Shown here: positions 1 to 10,980 of the stretch, piece after piece | How the letters are laid out: each line of letters starts with the position of its first letter | Numbering within the stretch: position 1 is the first letter of the stretch | DNA from: Blastocladiella emersonii ATCC 22665 | Taxonomy: Eukaryota > Blastocladiomycota > Blastocladiomycetes > Blastocladiales > Blastocladiaceae | Assembly (NCBI GenBank): GCA_025594325.1 | Contig: JANHCV010000013.1 | Span: 1,240,001-1,304,000 of the forward strand | Length of the DNA stretch: 64,000 nt | Direction: 5' to 3' | The notes under the pieces: model-generated | Told to the model about the DNA's origin: nothing | The model's input: only the letters and a program-made list of their open reading frames with translations | Database searches by the model: none | Made by a program: the position numbers and the translations under genes

Positions 1-83
1 TGTGCTCCCCGGCCTATGTAAACGCCGTTTTCCTCCAAAGTAACTCGCTCTCTCTCCCCCGTCCTCCCTCAAAGCCGAAAAGA

Positions 84-1212
84 ATGGCTCCCCCGTCAAG
101 CAAAAAGCGCGCTGGCCGTACGGCCATGTCCATCGAGGAGATCGTCAAGAACGTGCCCGAAATCCCGCCGCCGCCCGCCGATAGCGACGAGGATGCAGAT
201 GACGACGCTGCTGGGAGCGACGGCAACGCTGCTGTCACGCCGACCAACCCGCTGCCGCCCGTGACCATCGCCAAGCCAAGCAAGCGCAAGGCCAGTGGCA
301 GCAAGGCCAGCAGCGGCAAGGCCAGCGGCGGCAAGGCCACCTTCTGCTCCGCGTCGACCAACTTCCTCCTCGACCACTTCTGCAACCTCGCTGACGACGG
401 CGTGCTCGGCGACAGCAACACGCTCAAGGCCCAGCACCGTGTGTCGATTGCCCAGGCCCTGTCGGACGAGTTCAACATGCAGTTTACGGCGGAGCAGGTC
501 AAGAACCGCGTGACATACGTACGCTTTGTCTTGCGGACACGCGTCAACCGTAGCGCTAACAACGTCAGCGTTCGGCTCCAGCTTCGCACTTGTTTTCGCG
601 CCGTAAAACGGCTTCTGTCGTACTCGGGCAACGGCTGCACCTGGAATGAGGGTGAGTGCACGGTCGACGTGCCAGAGGAGTTCTGGAACGATCTCTCGGT
701 ACGTTTGTTCAATATCGTTACGCGTCAACTCGCGGCGAGCTAACAGCGCCTGGCCTGCTTCAATTGTAGGCAGAGCTCAAGGAGGAGCTGACTGCGGGCT
801 GCAAGCCCTTCCCGTACTACAAGAAGGCCAACATGCTGTGGGGCAGCTCGACCGCCACCGGCAAGTCCTCGCACCTCGAGCAGGACGCAAGGAGTCTGGT
901 GACGTGGAAGGTGTTGATGGTCAAGACGACGCGGCCCCCGCCAGCAAGCGCAGCCGCACTTCGGACAGCAGCTCGCGTCGCCTCTCGGACTCGGAATTCC
1001 TCATGGGCATCAAGGAGGTGTTCCAGAGCGTCTCAACCGCCGACTCCAAGCCCGTTCTGACCGCCGCACTTGAATGGGTCCAGGACGCGTACAATGACAA
1101 TGAAGAGTACCAGATCGACGTCGCCACCCGCCTGACCGAGGATCAAACGCTTCGCGTCATGGCCGTGTCCGAATCGAAGCGCAAGCGCGTCCTCGAGTTT
1201 TTCATTCAGTAG
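84..1212 (+). CDS. Myb/SANT-like DNA-binding protein of Harbinger element (one-base frameshift)
   Basis: Predicted accessory DNA-binding protein of the Harbinger transposon. Proposed exons are 84-518, 582-698 and 770-1212; introns start GTACGC and GTACGT and end CAG and TAG. After an acidic/Ala-Lys-rich N-terminus, a Myb/SANT-like domain begins near residue 90 (FLLDHFCNLADDG ... IAQALSDEFN ... QVKNRVTY). It continues in exon 2 with RAVKRLLSYSGNGCTWNEG and the typical VPEEFW. The C-terminal third (SKRSRTSDSSSRR ... VLEFFIQ) is in another frame: one base is missing near 889, between LEQDA and SGDVEG, so the copy may be dead or misassembled. No alternative intron fixes this break. The family call rests on the motif pattern and on the transposase next door. 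Confidence 0.75.
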
Positions 1213-1379
1213 CTCTCTCGCACATGTCCCCCTCCCCTCGCGTTGCTTCCTGGCCTTGTTCTCGCCCATTTGTGTCCAATACATCTGGCTTTGTGTCCAT
1301 CGTATCTTCAATCGTTACCCTTGGCTCGAAAATGACGCGACTCGTTGAGAAACGCGTGGTTCGCAAAGTGTCTCACACG

Positions 1380-1404
1380 TCACGTGATTGATCGACGCGT
1401 CTCC
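1380..1404 (+). promoter_or_regulatory. Composite E-box/MluI-type motif
   Basis: TCACGTGATT followed by a 4-base gap and CGACGCGTCTCC. It matches the element found upstream of several genes in the window. Here it lies between the two convergent transposon genes, so it may be a passenger. Confidence 0.5.
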
Positions 1405-1525
1405 ACCGATGCGTTCTGACCTCAGCGACGCGTCAAATCATCTAGAATCGCTTATCTAACGTTATAGTACTTGACAAATCAGTATATTACAGCATGCATG
1501 CGGGTACAACAATTATTTCGCGCCT

Positions 1526-2843
1526 TCAAAGATGGGTCCCACGAGCGGCCATGACGCGCCTGTACTCGGTCCAAAGAACATTTGCGATGCGGTTCCGAAG
1601 CGAGATACCGCGCTGACGAGCTCCGTCCAGCGAGGCCTCGAGGACAGCGGCCTCGTCGTCCTCCTCGTTCTCGTCGTCCAGGGGCTCGCGCCCACGCACT
1701 GGCGCCTCACGCGCCGCGTCCCGCGCGCGCCGGAGCTCCGTCTCGGCGTCGCGAAAGAAGGCGTCGCCGCCTTGGTTCCACTTGTTGATCATGTTGTGCA
1801 GCGTGCAGAGCGCGTACACAAGCTTGACTTGAGTCTTGATTGGGTAGGCCGCGCCAATCGAGAGGACGCGGAACCGCTTCTTGAGCACGCCAAAGATATG
1901 CTCAATGGAGTTGCGGAGCGACGCGTGACGCAGATTGAAAAGCTCTTCGCGGTTCTTAACTCTACGTACGTTGGTGAAGCAGATGAGATGGCGCCAACGT
2001 GATGGTCATGGCAGTGAGAACGTACCCATCCTTGCCGCGGGCAAACTCGCGAAGATGATAGCGGGTACCGCTGAAGGGCACGATGATGGACGTGCGGTTT
2101 GCGTAGCCGCCGTCGGCGAGGTAGAAGCGGCCGGCGGGGATCTTGAACCCACGGGCGAAGGCGTCCGAGAGCACGCGCGAGTCGTGCGCCTTGCCCTCCC
2201 ACCCTGCGAGAACGTAGGTGAAGTTCAAGTCAAAGTCGCAGGCAGCGAGGACATTTGAGGAGATGGTCCCCTTGCGGTTTCGGAACGAGTCGTGAAGCTT
2301 GGCGGGCACAACAAACGGGATGTGCGTTCCGTCAAGCGCGCCGACCGCGTTCTGGAACGGAGCGTATTTCGGGTCGTGGGCGATGCGCTCATGCACGGGC
2401 GTAGAATCGGACGGCTGGACAATGAACTCGGGCATCAGGCGGTACAGAGCGTCGAGCACCTGCTTCAGAACCCTGGACGCGGTCTCGCCAGAGATTTGGA
2501 ACCGCTCCCTGAGGTTGCGGTTGGTGCTGCCCTCGCCGGCCATGACAAGAAAAACCATGAAGCGCGCCTCGACGGACAGCTCGCGGCCGTCGGTGAGAAG
2601 GCCACGGTCGCGGAACAGGCGGCAGATGGCCTTGAAGGTCTCGCGGGGCATACGGGCGATTTCCGAAAAACGCGTTTTGCTGTTGCACGTCAGCAGCTCT
2701 TGAACCCACGACTCGCCAGAAAGCGTGGACGTGCGGATAGGCTCCCACGAGCGGCGCTCGTTGCGCGCAGCGAGACGTCGCAGGAGAGCGAGGGCGGCCG
2801 TGAGCATGAGGCCGCGCAGCTTGCGGTTGTATCCCTTGCCCAT
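1526..2843 (-). CDS. PIF/Harbinger (HARBI1-like) DDE transposase
   Basis: Cut-and-paste transposase of the Harbinger superfamily (DDE endonuclease). Exon 1 is 2843-2026 and exon 2 is 1961-1526, with an intron of 64 nt (donor GTACGT, acceptor TAG); 417 residues. A helix-turn-helix-like segment lies at about 110-132 (NLRERFQISGETASRVL). The catalytic triad is visible: D171 in GALDGTHIPFVVP, D221 in GWEGKAHDSRVL, and the glutamate near 293 in LRNSIEHIFGVLKKRF, which is only in frame after the intron is removed. The start at MGKGYNRK was preferred to an in-frame ATG at 2960, because the extra segment is translated from a poly-G tract and has no protein-like character. No lesion is seen, so this transposase could be active. 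Confidence 0.92.
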
Positions 2844-3090
2844 GTTGTTTGAGGGCTCGAGAACACGATGCGTGAGGTTAGGTGTTGATTCGTTGCAATA
2901 AGTGCGGCTGCAAAGAGGTGGGAAAGATTTTATTGCGGGGGGGGGGGGAGGGGCGTTCATCCAGCGGGGCGTTTGGTTCGCACGGCCGCTGAGATGAACG
3001 GGGGTGAGGTGAAACGTGGCAACATTTTCAGCTGATCCACCTGATCTGAACCAAACGGACCCTTATTTACAAATTCGACGGACAAAATCC

Positions 3091-3914
3091 TCAATGTGTA
3101 GGCTGCATAGCGAGCGCGTACACGGTCGGCGCGAGCCGCTGAAGCTCGGCGAGATGCTTCCGTTTAGTATCGGGAACCTGAGTCAGCTCGTTGAGCTGCT
3201 CGGCGGTGATAAGCTCGTCAAGGAATCCATTCGGCAGCAACCCGGAAATGAAAGTTGGAACTGGAGGCAGAAGCTTGAGGAGCGCGAAGGTGAGTGCCGC
3301 ATCGTGCGCGACGAGAAGCTGGAACACCAATCCCGTCATTCCGTCGTTCCGCTGCTGCTCCGCGTGTCCACTAAGCTCGGATCCGTAGCAATAAGGCTCG
3401 TTCTCGTCATCACTCTCAATACCGTTCATGGTATTTCTTTGTGTCGGGCTCGGGCTCGCAAAAGCCGAGAAGAGCGAGGCCATGTCCGTGTCATGGCGTC
3501 GACGAGAAGCGAAAACGTGTCGCGCCACACGGCTTCGTACGTGGGCGAGCAGCGCGGACACTCGTGAATGTGCGGAGCGAGCTTATTCTCGAACTCGGCG
3601 CGATAATAAAAGCGGGCAGTGGCCATGGCGCAGACCAGGTGTCCTGCGGCGCCCGTCTCACGCGAAAGTTCGAGGGCGCGGTTCCGCAGCTACGGTCGCG
3701 AGAACGTGGCCTCACCGAGAAGCGCGATGAGTAGGGTCGCTCTCCAGTCCCGAGGAAAGCGCAGGATCAGCCCAAGCGGAAGTTGCCGGGCGACGATAGA
3801 GAAGATTTCAAGCAGTTCGTTGTCCGAGTTGCGCTTGCCGTCCAAGCACACGTCGAGAAATGGGCCAAAGCGGAAACCGTCGTTTCTTGATTGGAAGATA
3901 TCGTGAGCTTTCAT
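3091..3914 (-). pseudogene. Family 1 truncated copy: C-terminal CP...WRD module only
   Basis: Only the last third of a family 1 gene remains. It resembles the C-terminal half of the neighbour at 3965-6230 and of 20636-22920: FRFGPFLDVCLDGKRNSDN, ELLEIFSIVARQLP, ATFSRP, then HECPRCSPTYEAVWRDTF, and finally LAELQRLAPTVYALA. Lesions: an in-frame TAG near 3694 where relatives have CAG (SRP-Q-LR), and a one-base shift near 3490 just after the WRD motif. The N-terminus stops abruptly near 3905, right behind the next gene, so this is probably a tandem-duplication remnant. Function unknown. Confidence 0.75.
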
Positions 3915-3964
3915 AAAATCTTAGGATATTTCATTACCTCGTGTACAACTCTTTCCATTTTCCA

Positions 3965-6230
3965 TCAGCGACCCGCGTTTGGCCTGCGGCGACGAATCGT
4001 CGCTGGAGAAAACGCGCTTGGCGCGACTCGCTGGAGCTCAAGGATGTACTCTTGATTGGCTCCATAAGTTTGAGCAACCGACTGAACGTGATGCACGAAC
4101 ACGGTGTCGTCGAGTGCGCGGGAAGGCAACAATGTCAAAAAGTCGGCGTAGCCCGGGTACAGTCCCAAGGCAAGCTGGGCGAACAAAACTGGGCGGTCTT
4201 CCCGAAGCACGTTGAGAAGAAACCGAGTTTGGCCGCTGATTCGATGCTCCGTCGCGCATTCGTGGCCATGGCCTTGGTCCTGCGAAGCGGAAGAACTGTA
4301 CAAGTCCATTCTTTGAGTTGAGCTCGCAAAATGCGACTGAAGCTGCGCCACCGTTGTGTCGCAAGAAGTGGTTGCAAGGAGGAGAGGAAAGGTTTCGCGC
4401 CAGCCCGATTCGTAGGCCGACCAGCAGTGTGGACAATGCTGAAGATGTGGCGCGAGCTCGTCCTCGAACCTGTCTTGAAACAGGAAACGGACAGTGATCA
4501 CGGCGCTCAGAAAGTGACCTCCAGAGCCGGCTTTCCGCATAGCGCCAAGTGCGCGGTCACGCAGCCGCGGCCGCGAAAGTGTAGCTTCGACAAGTAGTGC
4601 GATGGCATAGGTCGTTTCCCAAAACCACGAGTAGACGTCAGGCGACACGAGCGGAAGTTTGAACGCGACGATGGAGAAAATAATGTCAAGCAGTTGGTCG
4701 TCCGTGTTGTGCTTTCCGTCCAGGAAAGTCTTGATGAAGGGTCCGGTGCAGAAACCGTTGACGGTCTCGAAACTTTCGCTGATTCGTGGAATTAGGTTTG
4801 AAGAGGTTGTTGTGCGGACAAAGTACGCGAGCTCTGAGCGAAGATCCGGGTCTCCGAGGTAACCGCTCGCAAAGGCTATGCGGATGGACAGTTAAAGGGT
4901 CAGCTTTGACGCGCCATGGGGAGAGGGAGACGTATGACAACGCACCCGCAACAAGAGCGTCATCCCACAAAGTCGGTGGGACGATAGCGAGCAACGCGTC
5001 CACATCCTCGCTCGAATGGCTGAGCAGCGCACGGGCGAACATGACGCCGAGCTCGGGCGGTTGGAGAAAACCAAGATTGGTTAACGTTGCGACAAGGTCC
5101 ATTGAGGGGTTTGCTGGCCCTCCGGTCCAGATATGCTCGAGCTCGAACCACTCGTAAATGTGCTGGCTTGTCAGTAGAAGCTGTTCCTGAGTGAGAAACC
5201 CGTGGAATAGGTCGGCAAATTGTGTAGCGAGGTCGATCAGGAGTAATGGATTGAATGGACCGATTAAATTGACAGCCGCAGAGATGAGATCAGATGGTGG
5301 GAGGCCACAGTCACACGAAAGGATCGATTCCAACACAGCAGGGACAACGACATCCGACGAGACCTGGCCGTCGATTTGACTGAACATGAATTTAAGAACC
5401 GGCTCGAGCGATACGAGGGCGAGAACTTTGGTGGGGTTGGTCCCAAAGCAAGTGGGAAGAAGGAGTCTCAGCGGCTCGGGCTTCCAAAAGATAACCGCGG
5501 TGAGGCAAATAAAATCGGCTAGACGCTGTCGGTACGGCGAGCGGTCCCTTGCGTCATAGAACGCCTCGAAGCCTTCGCTGCTTACATTGCAGACTGGGTA
5601 AAGGAGGCCAAGGCATTTGGATTTCAAGTAGGAGATGCCAGCGTGCTTGAATTTCCGAGAGTAGATGCTCTAGCAAGGAGCGGTGGTTGAGGATGACTGC
5701 AGACGTGAGCGTCCACATCACTACTCCAACGGGGTGCTTGTAAAGCGAGAAGGGCGCGGGTGTCGCTAAGAGCTTGTCGGCAAGATCTTCCAGGAGAGGG
5801 CCGAGCTGTCGAGCGCCGCGGCCACAAATCTGAACGTGAGCGCGAGGGGTCGCACAGGCAAAGATGGCGCTGAACAAGCCGTGGATATACGTTTTATATG
5901 CGCAACGCTCGATCTCGGTGCATTCGTATTCCGCAAATGGGTGCTGTTTCTGGAGCTCAAACATGGAGAAGGCAATGATCGTGTCGTAAGTGAGAGTAAC
6001 TTTCAATGGTGAGCTCGACAGCTGCGCTTCGTTCAGCAATGGTGCCGCAATCCGAAGGAGTTCACGCGTGGTCCAAATACAGAGTACCCCTTGTTCGCGC
6101 GATAAATTTGCAAGAGTGCGCGATGCGGCAGGAACAGCAGGCCGCTCCTGGATAAGTTGCAAGACGGTGGCCGCAAGCTCGGCCGGGAGGCTGGCAAACG
6201 AAAGATCATGGATGCCAAGTCGGCTTTAAT
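3965..6230 (-). pseudogene. Family 1 member (F-box-like N-terminus, CP...WRD C-terminus), degraded
   Basis: Homologous over its full length to 20636-22920. The N-terminus reads LSFASLPAELAATVLQL, an F-box-like start, but an in-frame TAA lies at about 6226 between the ancestral ATG (MQLD) and this segment. The frame changes near 5630, between EIQMPW and the segment containing FYDARDRSPYRQRLADF. An intron at 4945-4876 (donor GTGCGT, branch TTTAAC, acceptor TAG) joins ALVAG-type sequence to the C-terminal part, where HCPHCWSAYESGWRETF carries the family motif. The end at 3965 follows a short Arg-rich tail. With at least two lesions it is unlikely to make the whole protein. Role unknown; the F-box comparison is an inference from spacing of hydrophobics. 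Confidence 0.75.
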
Positions 6231-6239
6231 CTAGTTGCA

Positions 6240-6920
6240 TTAAGTATTTCATGGCGGTTTGCTACATGTGCGACGGATATAGCTGCGAGAAGTTGCGACG
6301 CGCGTCGGTGGGAAGCGGGTTGAGACAGGGGCTGAAACATCACGCGACCGCGCCGCGCTCCTCTCCTCCTTGTGTCTACCTCTCCCTCCCATGGAATGCC
6401 TCGGAACAGCCATCAACTTGATGCAATTCATGTCTTACCAAGTCGTTGATGAGGTCCTTGTTTGGGCCATCCGCGTCGATCAGTGTGTTGGTTGCGAATG
6501 TTCCGCGACGAGAGTGGTGCTGTAGCCGGCCACCAGATCGCGGGTAATCTTTCAAAATATGCGCTCCTGACCTCCTTCGGAGTGGCACTATAACGGGTCT
6601 GTGCGGTTCGCCGTGCACGCAGTCAGGTGAATCTTTCAGCCTGTGAGTGACAAGGCGCGTCCACGCGCGGCAAGGATAAACAGCGTCTGCCGGATGGTCC
6701 GTGGTCCAAATGCATTGAGTGATTCATGGCAGAAGGCATCATGTGGCGGGGCGCCGTTGTTGTGGAGGAGCGGCGAACGAAACGCGATGTTGACCACCGC
6801 GCACCACCCCCCTGAGTTCCACCCTCCTGGTCTCGCACCTCGCGTGTAGGCTGCCCTTCGCCTGCTCCGAGGATCATTTGCCATGGAAACACTCTATTCA
6901 TTCGTTCTATATGCTCCGAT
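6240..6920. other. Gene-free interval with a relic 5' end of a family 1 gene
   Basis: No complete gene. On the minus strand at about 6640-6735, the sequence around ATGCATTTGGACC (MNHSMHLDHGPS) matches the start of the family 1 copy at 43583 (MYHSMHLVERPP) together with its upstream flank (minus-strand TCTGCCATG and neighbours). It appears to be a detached start region without the rest of the gene. Confidence 0.5.
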
Positions 6921-8051
6921 TCAGGGCAGGAACAGGTCCTCGCCGCGATCGCCCGGCGTCACGCCGACCCGTGCCCCGTGCGCCTTGCGCGCCTCGATCG
7001 CGAGCGCCGTCCCCGCGGGCTGCACCGGCATGGTCACCGGCGCGGCGGCGTGCACGTAGTAGACCTTGCTCTCGTACACGCCACTGCTGCGCGTGCGCGG
7101 GAGCGTCGGGTCCGCGGGGCCAGGCGAGCTCGGGTCGGGCGCCGCGGTGGAGACGGCGGAGACGGGACGCAGCTGTGCGGTCGCGGGAGGTGCCGTGAGC
7201 TGTGGAGCGGGAGGTGCCGGCGGCGGCGGAGTGATGCCGCGGGTGCGGAGCTCGGCCTTGGCAGTGTGCCGCCCGCGCCGGCACATGGTGAACCCGACGA
7301 GCACGAGGAGCAGGGCGGCGACGGCGCCGAGTGCGGCGTACATGATGCTGGATGAGGATGAAGAAGCCACCGAGTCGTTCGCGATGTCGCCCATCGACGC
7401 CTTGGGATCCGCCGCTGGTGGCGTGGGCGTGACCGATGCTGAGCCAGTCGACGCAGCCGTACGTGTTGCCGAGACAGTCGTGGACGTACGCGAGGCCAAA
7501 GCTGAGACCGTAGCGGTTAACACGGGCGGCAGCGACACGATCGCGGGCGAGAAGGGCGGGCAGACAAACATAAAGTCGTAGTACGCCGGGCCCGACGGCG
7601 GGTTCGTGGCAGCAATCTCCTTGAGCACGCACCCCGCAAACGCCGACTCCTGGTCCTGCACCCACGGCCCAAACTGGCTGCCGCTACTGCTTCCGCTGCT
7701 GCTCCCCCGAGCGCCGCCACTGCGCGAGTACTCGTACCCGTTGTACGCGAGCCGCGTGAGCCCGTCCTTATCCCACGAAATGTCAAATGACTTGAGCCCG
7801 CCCTCGCTCACAAACACGTTGGACGGCGGGCGGACGAGGCTGCTGGTGCAGTACGCCTCGAGCGACGTGATCACGTCGCCCGTCCACACGGGGATCAGAC
7901 CGGCGAGGATCGACTCGTCTTTGCCGTCGAAGCAGTGCACGCGGCTGATGCTCGAGCCGACCCCTTGCCCCGCGGTGGACGGCCGCAGCGACGCGGGGAT
8001 GTCGCCGATCCGCTTCGTGCGCAGCTCGTCGAGGCGGTCCGTGGACGACAT
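6921..8051 (-). CDS. Single-pass membrane protein with Ser/Thr-rich stalk, unknown function
   Basis: Not recognised by family. The 376 residues show an N-terminal half with four cysteines (40, 68, 141, 164), a Gly-Ser tract (about 112-125) and a Ser/Thr/Ala-rich, mucin-like stretch (about 180-235). One hydrophobic helix at about 236-256 (MYAALGAVAALLLVLVGF) is followed by CRRGR. The tail is Pro/Ala-rich and ends with GEDLFLP. This layout fits a type I cell-surface or wall-sensor-like protein. No signal peptide is present at the proposed start; TTAACTAG just upstream of the ATG resembles an intron end, so a 5' exon with the signal peptide may be missing from this model. The reading frame is intact. 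Confidence 0.7.
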   Translation of the reverse strand: MSSTDRLDELRTKRIGDIPASLRPSTAGQGVGSSISRVHCFDGKDESILAGLIPVWTGDVITSLEAYCTSSLVRPPSNVFVSEGGLKSFDISWDKDGLTRLAYNGYEYSRSGGARGSSSGSSSGSQFGPWVQDQESAFAGCVLKEIAATNPPSGPAYYDFMFVCPPFSPAIVSLPPVLTATVSALASRTSTTVSATRTAASTGSASVTPTPPAADPKASMGDIANDSVASSSSSSIMYAALGAVAALLLVLVGFTMCRRGRHTAKAELRTRGITPPPPAPPAPQLTAPPATAQLRPVSAVSTAAPDPSSPGPADPTLPRTRSSGVYESKVYYVHAAAPVTMPVQPAGTALAIEARKAHGARVGVTPGDRGEDLFLP

Positions 8052-8651
8052 GGCGGGCTGGCTCTAGTTAAGGCTGGCGTGAGTGAGTTACATCCGAGTG
8101 GTTCATGAGCTGTGCATACATTCAAGACTAGTCGATCTGACTAGGAGAGAGAGAGCGTGGCTTTCGAGGGCGGTCAGCAAAGCTAGCACGTTTGCCGCGC
8201 GGAGGGAAGTGCGCCCACGCGGGTCACCGCATGATCGGTCGCATCTAGTCCGGCCTTGCAAACCGCCATCGACGACGCACAGCTGCCCAGCTTCCTCCGT
8301 TGTTTCCTGCGACCTTCTGAACCGGCATCGTATGGCAAGGAGGCGGCGCTCTTGCAACTCAAAGTCTGCAGCGAGCTGGCGTTGTGATCCGCTCAACGTG
8401 AAGCGAGGAGTACCGTGAGCACCAACCTTCGAACAGAGCGCGGAACCTGCAACGGCTACAGTGATGGGGTGGCCTGGAGCTGGCCTGAAGCACCAAGGAC
8501 GCGCTGCTCATTTCAACGGGGGGTCAGCTGACGGCCGCTCGGGACAGATCGCGAGCGAAACGTCCGTCCCGAGCACGACGCCGTTCAGCGCTTCCCGTCC
8601 ACCATGTAAGGAATCAGTCAAGTCTGCCCACTTGATGCAATGTAATACACT
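8052..8651. other. Gene-free interval
   Basis: Divergent intergenic region between the membrane-protein gene (minus) and the ankyrin-like gene (plus). It presumably holds both promoters. A short GAGAGAGAG run is at 8146-8154; no conserved element was recognised. Confidence 0.5.
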
Positions 8652-9872
8652 ATGCAACGACTGCCGATCGAGCTCATCGAGCTCATTCTCATGCACGCGC
8701 TTCGCCGCGACTTCAGCTGGACGGACCCGCTTCCGCTGCTCCGCGTCGCCCCTGGGCTTTCGCGGCTTCGCAAGCTTGTCTTTACGTACTCGCTGCACAA
8801 TCGGATGCGACAGGCGCTCTTGCCGCAATTCTCTGTATTGAACCAGCTCGGACCTCGCGCAACGCTGCGGGACTTGCTTATCGAGCACCGCGGCCCATCG
8901 CCCGACATGAAGCAGTCGTCCTTTTATCTCTCGCTCATCCTCGTCACCAATCGCTCCGACCGCTTGAAGGAATGGAGCGGGATCGAGGTCGGCGAGGACG
9001 GCCGAAGCCCCGTGAGCTTGGTCGACCTGGCCTCCGGCCTCGGCTGCAAGGATGTGCTCGAGCACCTCCACAAGCGCCAGTGGATCAAGCACTACACTGA
9101 GCGTGCCGTCGACGATGCCGCCACCGCGGGCCACATCGGCGTGCTTCGCTGGTGGCAAGAGTCCTGCTTGTCGATCAAAATGACGGAGCGCGCCTACTAC
9201 GGCGCCGTTGAAAAGGACGACCTCGATCTCGTCGACTGCGTGTGCCAGATGCAGCTCGCGCCGACCAACTACGTCGAGTGCCCGACCATCATACCGCGCG
9301 ACGCGCTCATGGCCGGGAGCATCAACATTCTCAACAGCCTCATGTACGAAAACCCCGACGAGTGGTGGATGATCGCCATGGGCTGGGACTCGTTCGTGAG
9401 GAGCGCGCTGCATCGCGGCACGCTCCACGTTCGCTCGCTCGACTGGATTCTGAACAACGTGCCACAGCAGCACCTCAAGCCGTACCCACTGAACAATCCG
9501 AATCCCCGCTTCGACTACACCAGCGTCAAGTACAAGCCGTTCTTTGACTCGATTGGGGGCCTTGTGGCCGAGACCACTGACGATTTCTGGAAGTACGTCG
9601 TCTTGTGCGCGACCGAGTACTGCGCAATCGAGGTGCTCGATTGGGCTTCCATATCTATCGCGCTCGAGTCGCTCGCATGCCCAGTGACTTGGATCTGCGT
9701 CAACCATGACGACAACGAGTCCGCCGTGCTTGAGCGACTCGCGTGGTGGATGCATTCGGGCATCCAGCTGGCTCCCGGACCCTATCATCTTGCGCTTTCA
9801 AAGGCGGAGCAGCTCGGGTTCGGGAAGGTGACCGCGTGGTGGCGCGAATCGGGTCTGCTGCAGCTCAACTAG
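8652..9872 (+). CDS. Family 2 ankyrin-like protein (intact)
   Basis: Uninterrupted 406-residue frame. It starts MQRLPIELIELILMHALRRD, an F-box-like N-terminus, followed by LLRVAPGLS, which is shared with 40300-41532 and partly with the broken copy at 26610-31103. The rest is degenerate ankyrin-like repeats, e.g. AVDDAATAGHIGVLRWWQES and LERLAWWMHSG, ending GFGKVTAWWRESGLLQLN. Paired tryptophans near repeat ends are typical of expanded ankyrin-like families I recall from Blastocladiomycota; this is a resemblance, not a database match. Likely a protein-protein interaction adaptor, possibly a substrate receptor for ubiquitin ligase if the N-terminus is a true F-box. The ATG context (ACACTATGCAAC) resembles that of the paralogue at 40300. 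Confidence 0.8.
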   Translation: MQRLPIELIELILMHALRRDFSWTDPLPLLRVAPGLSRLRKLVFTYSLHNRMRQALLPQFSVLNQLGPRATLRDLLIEHRGPSPDMKQSSFYLSLILVTNRSDRLKEWSGIEVGEDGRSPVSLVDLASGLGCKDVLEHLHKRQWIKHYTERAVDDAATAGHIGVLRWWQESCLSIKMTERAYYGAVEKDDLDLVDCVCQMQLAPTNYVECPTIIPRDALMAGSINILNSLMYENPDEWWMIAMGWDSFVRSALHRGTLHVRSLDWILNNVPQQHLKPYPLNNPNPRFDYTSVKYKPFFDSIGGLVAETTDDFWKYVVLCATEYCAIEVLDWASISIALESLACPVTWICVNHDDNESAVLERLAWWMHSGIQLAPGPYHLALSKAEQLGFGKVTAWWRESGLLQLN

Positions 9873-10418
9873 CGCGGCAACGACTTTCGAGTCTCTTTCA
9901 AGCGATATCTAAATGATTCCAGTCTCTTCTTTTACAATTTGATTATATCTGAACAATACACCGTTGGTTGGCCTGGATCGACTGAGCGGGGGCTCGTGGT
10001 TACACAGCACGTGAGTGGCGCGGCGCGTGAACCCGACGGCCTTGCGGGTGACTCGAACACCCCATTGCGGAGTTTCTTTCCGCAAAGCTCGAAGATAATA
10101 GGCATTGGCTTCGTAGTAGAAGCTGAACTAATCAGTTTGAGGTCACACCTGGCACAGGTTACCCTGTTCGAAGCAGCGTTAGACCGCGGAGGCATTTCGC
10201 AAACTACATTCAAAGCAAATAAATCATTTCACGGCGATGATTTGCTGCGTCTTCGCCTTTTTCCTCTGGCCCCAAAGTATTCCGGGATGTGCGCGTGGAG
10301 CCACGTGCATCGGCCCACCGCGTTCCCACGGTTCCGCTACGCGCGCCGCCCGCCGCCGCGTCGCGACTTCTCCTCTCCGTAGCGCACCCTCGCTCTCAGG
10401 ACAACTTCACTTGCAGCA
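9873..10418. other. Gene-free interval upstream of the first family 1 cluster
   Basis: No coding potential seen. It contains the 20-bp repeat at 10008-10027. Just before the ATG at 10419 is the leader CTTCACTTGCAGCAATG, identical in the copy at 16449; CTTGCAG looks like a splice acceptor, so a 5' UTR intron is possible. Confidence 0.5.
10008..10027 (+). repeat. 20-bp direct repeat, left copy
   Basis: CACGTGAGTGGCGCGGCGCG, identical to 20328-20347. The two copies lie either side of the whole plus-strand family 1 cluster (10419-20144). Confidence 0.6.
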
Positions 10419-10980
10419 ATGAAACACCTAATGCAACGCGCGGCCCTGTCGTCGCTCACGATGGGCGACGTGCCGCTCGAGCCCTTGAACCTTGTGTGCC
10501 AGCTCGCTCAACCACGTCACACGGTGGCGACTTCGTCCAAGCTTTTCGCCCACGCTATCAATAACCGTGCCGTACACGCTTCTTGGTCGTTCCAGCAGGT
10601 CTTGCAACTCAGCACGAAGTTTCCTCCGCCCTCGGGTTACAATCCTCCCGATCTTCAAAGTGAACAGGCGGGGCAAAGTTCCTTTGTAGCGGCGACAAAG
10701 TAAACCCGCAAAGGATTGCAAAGTAACTTTGGGCCAACAAAGTAATGCAAAGTTTCTTTGCGCAAGGGATTACTTTGCGGCCTTGAACAAGATTACTTTG
10801 GAAACGTTTACTTTGAACCCGCGCGCAAAGTGCCATGGGACCCGGAGCGCAAAGTTACGTTGCTGCACTTAGTGGTTCGGATAGCTGGTCGCGGCGGCGA
10901 GCAGCAGATTCGCCGCCTGATCCGCTCGCTGATGGGTCGGCACTGCATTGAAGTAGCAGCAGAAACAATTATTTATCGCT

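Larger units (their letters stand above)
1..3060. mobile_element. PIF/Harbinger DNA transposon, left end probably outside or at the window edge
   Basis: Seen: a Myb/SANT-like gene on the plus strand (84-1212) faces a DDE transposase gene on the minus strand (1526-2843), 313 bp apart tail to tail. This is the two-gene layout known for autonomous PIF/Harbinger elements, where the Myb-like partner helps the transposase reach DNA. The right flank holds a short inverted repeat (GTTTGGTTC near 2970, GAACCAAAC near 3048) after a G-rich tract at 2937-2949, which may mark the right terminus. The left terminus and the 3-bp target duplication cannot be seen. Outer limits are approximate. Confidence 0.7.

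Noticed and set aside
8508-9788. 426-residue minus-strand frame opposite the ankyrin-like gene
   Set aside because: The plus strand has clear paralogues; this one has none.
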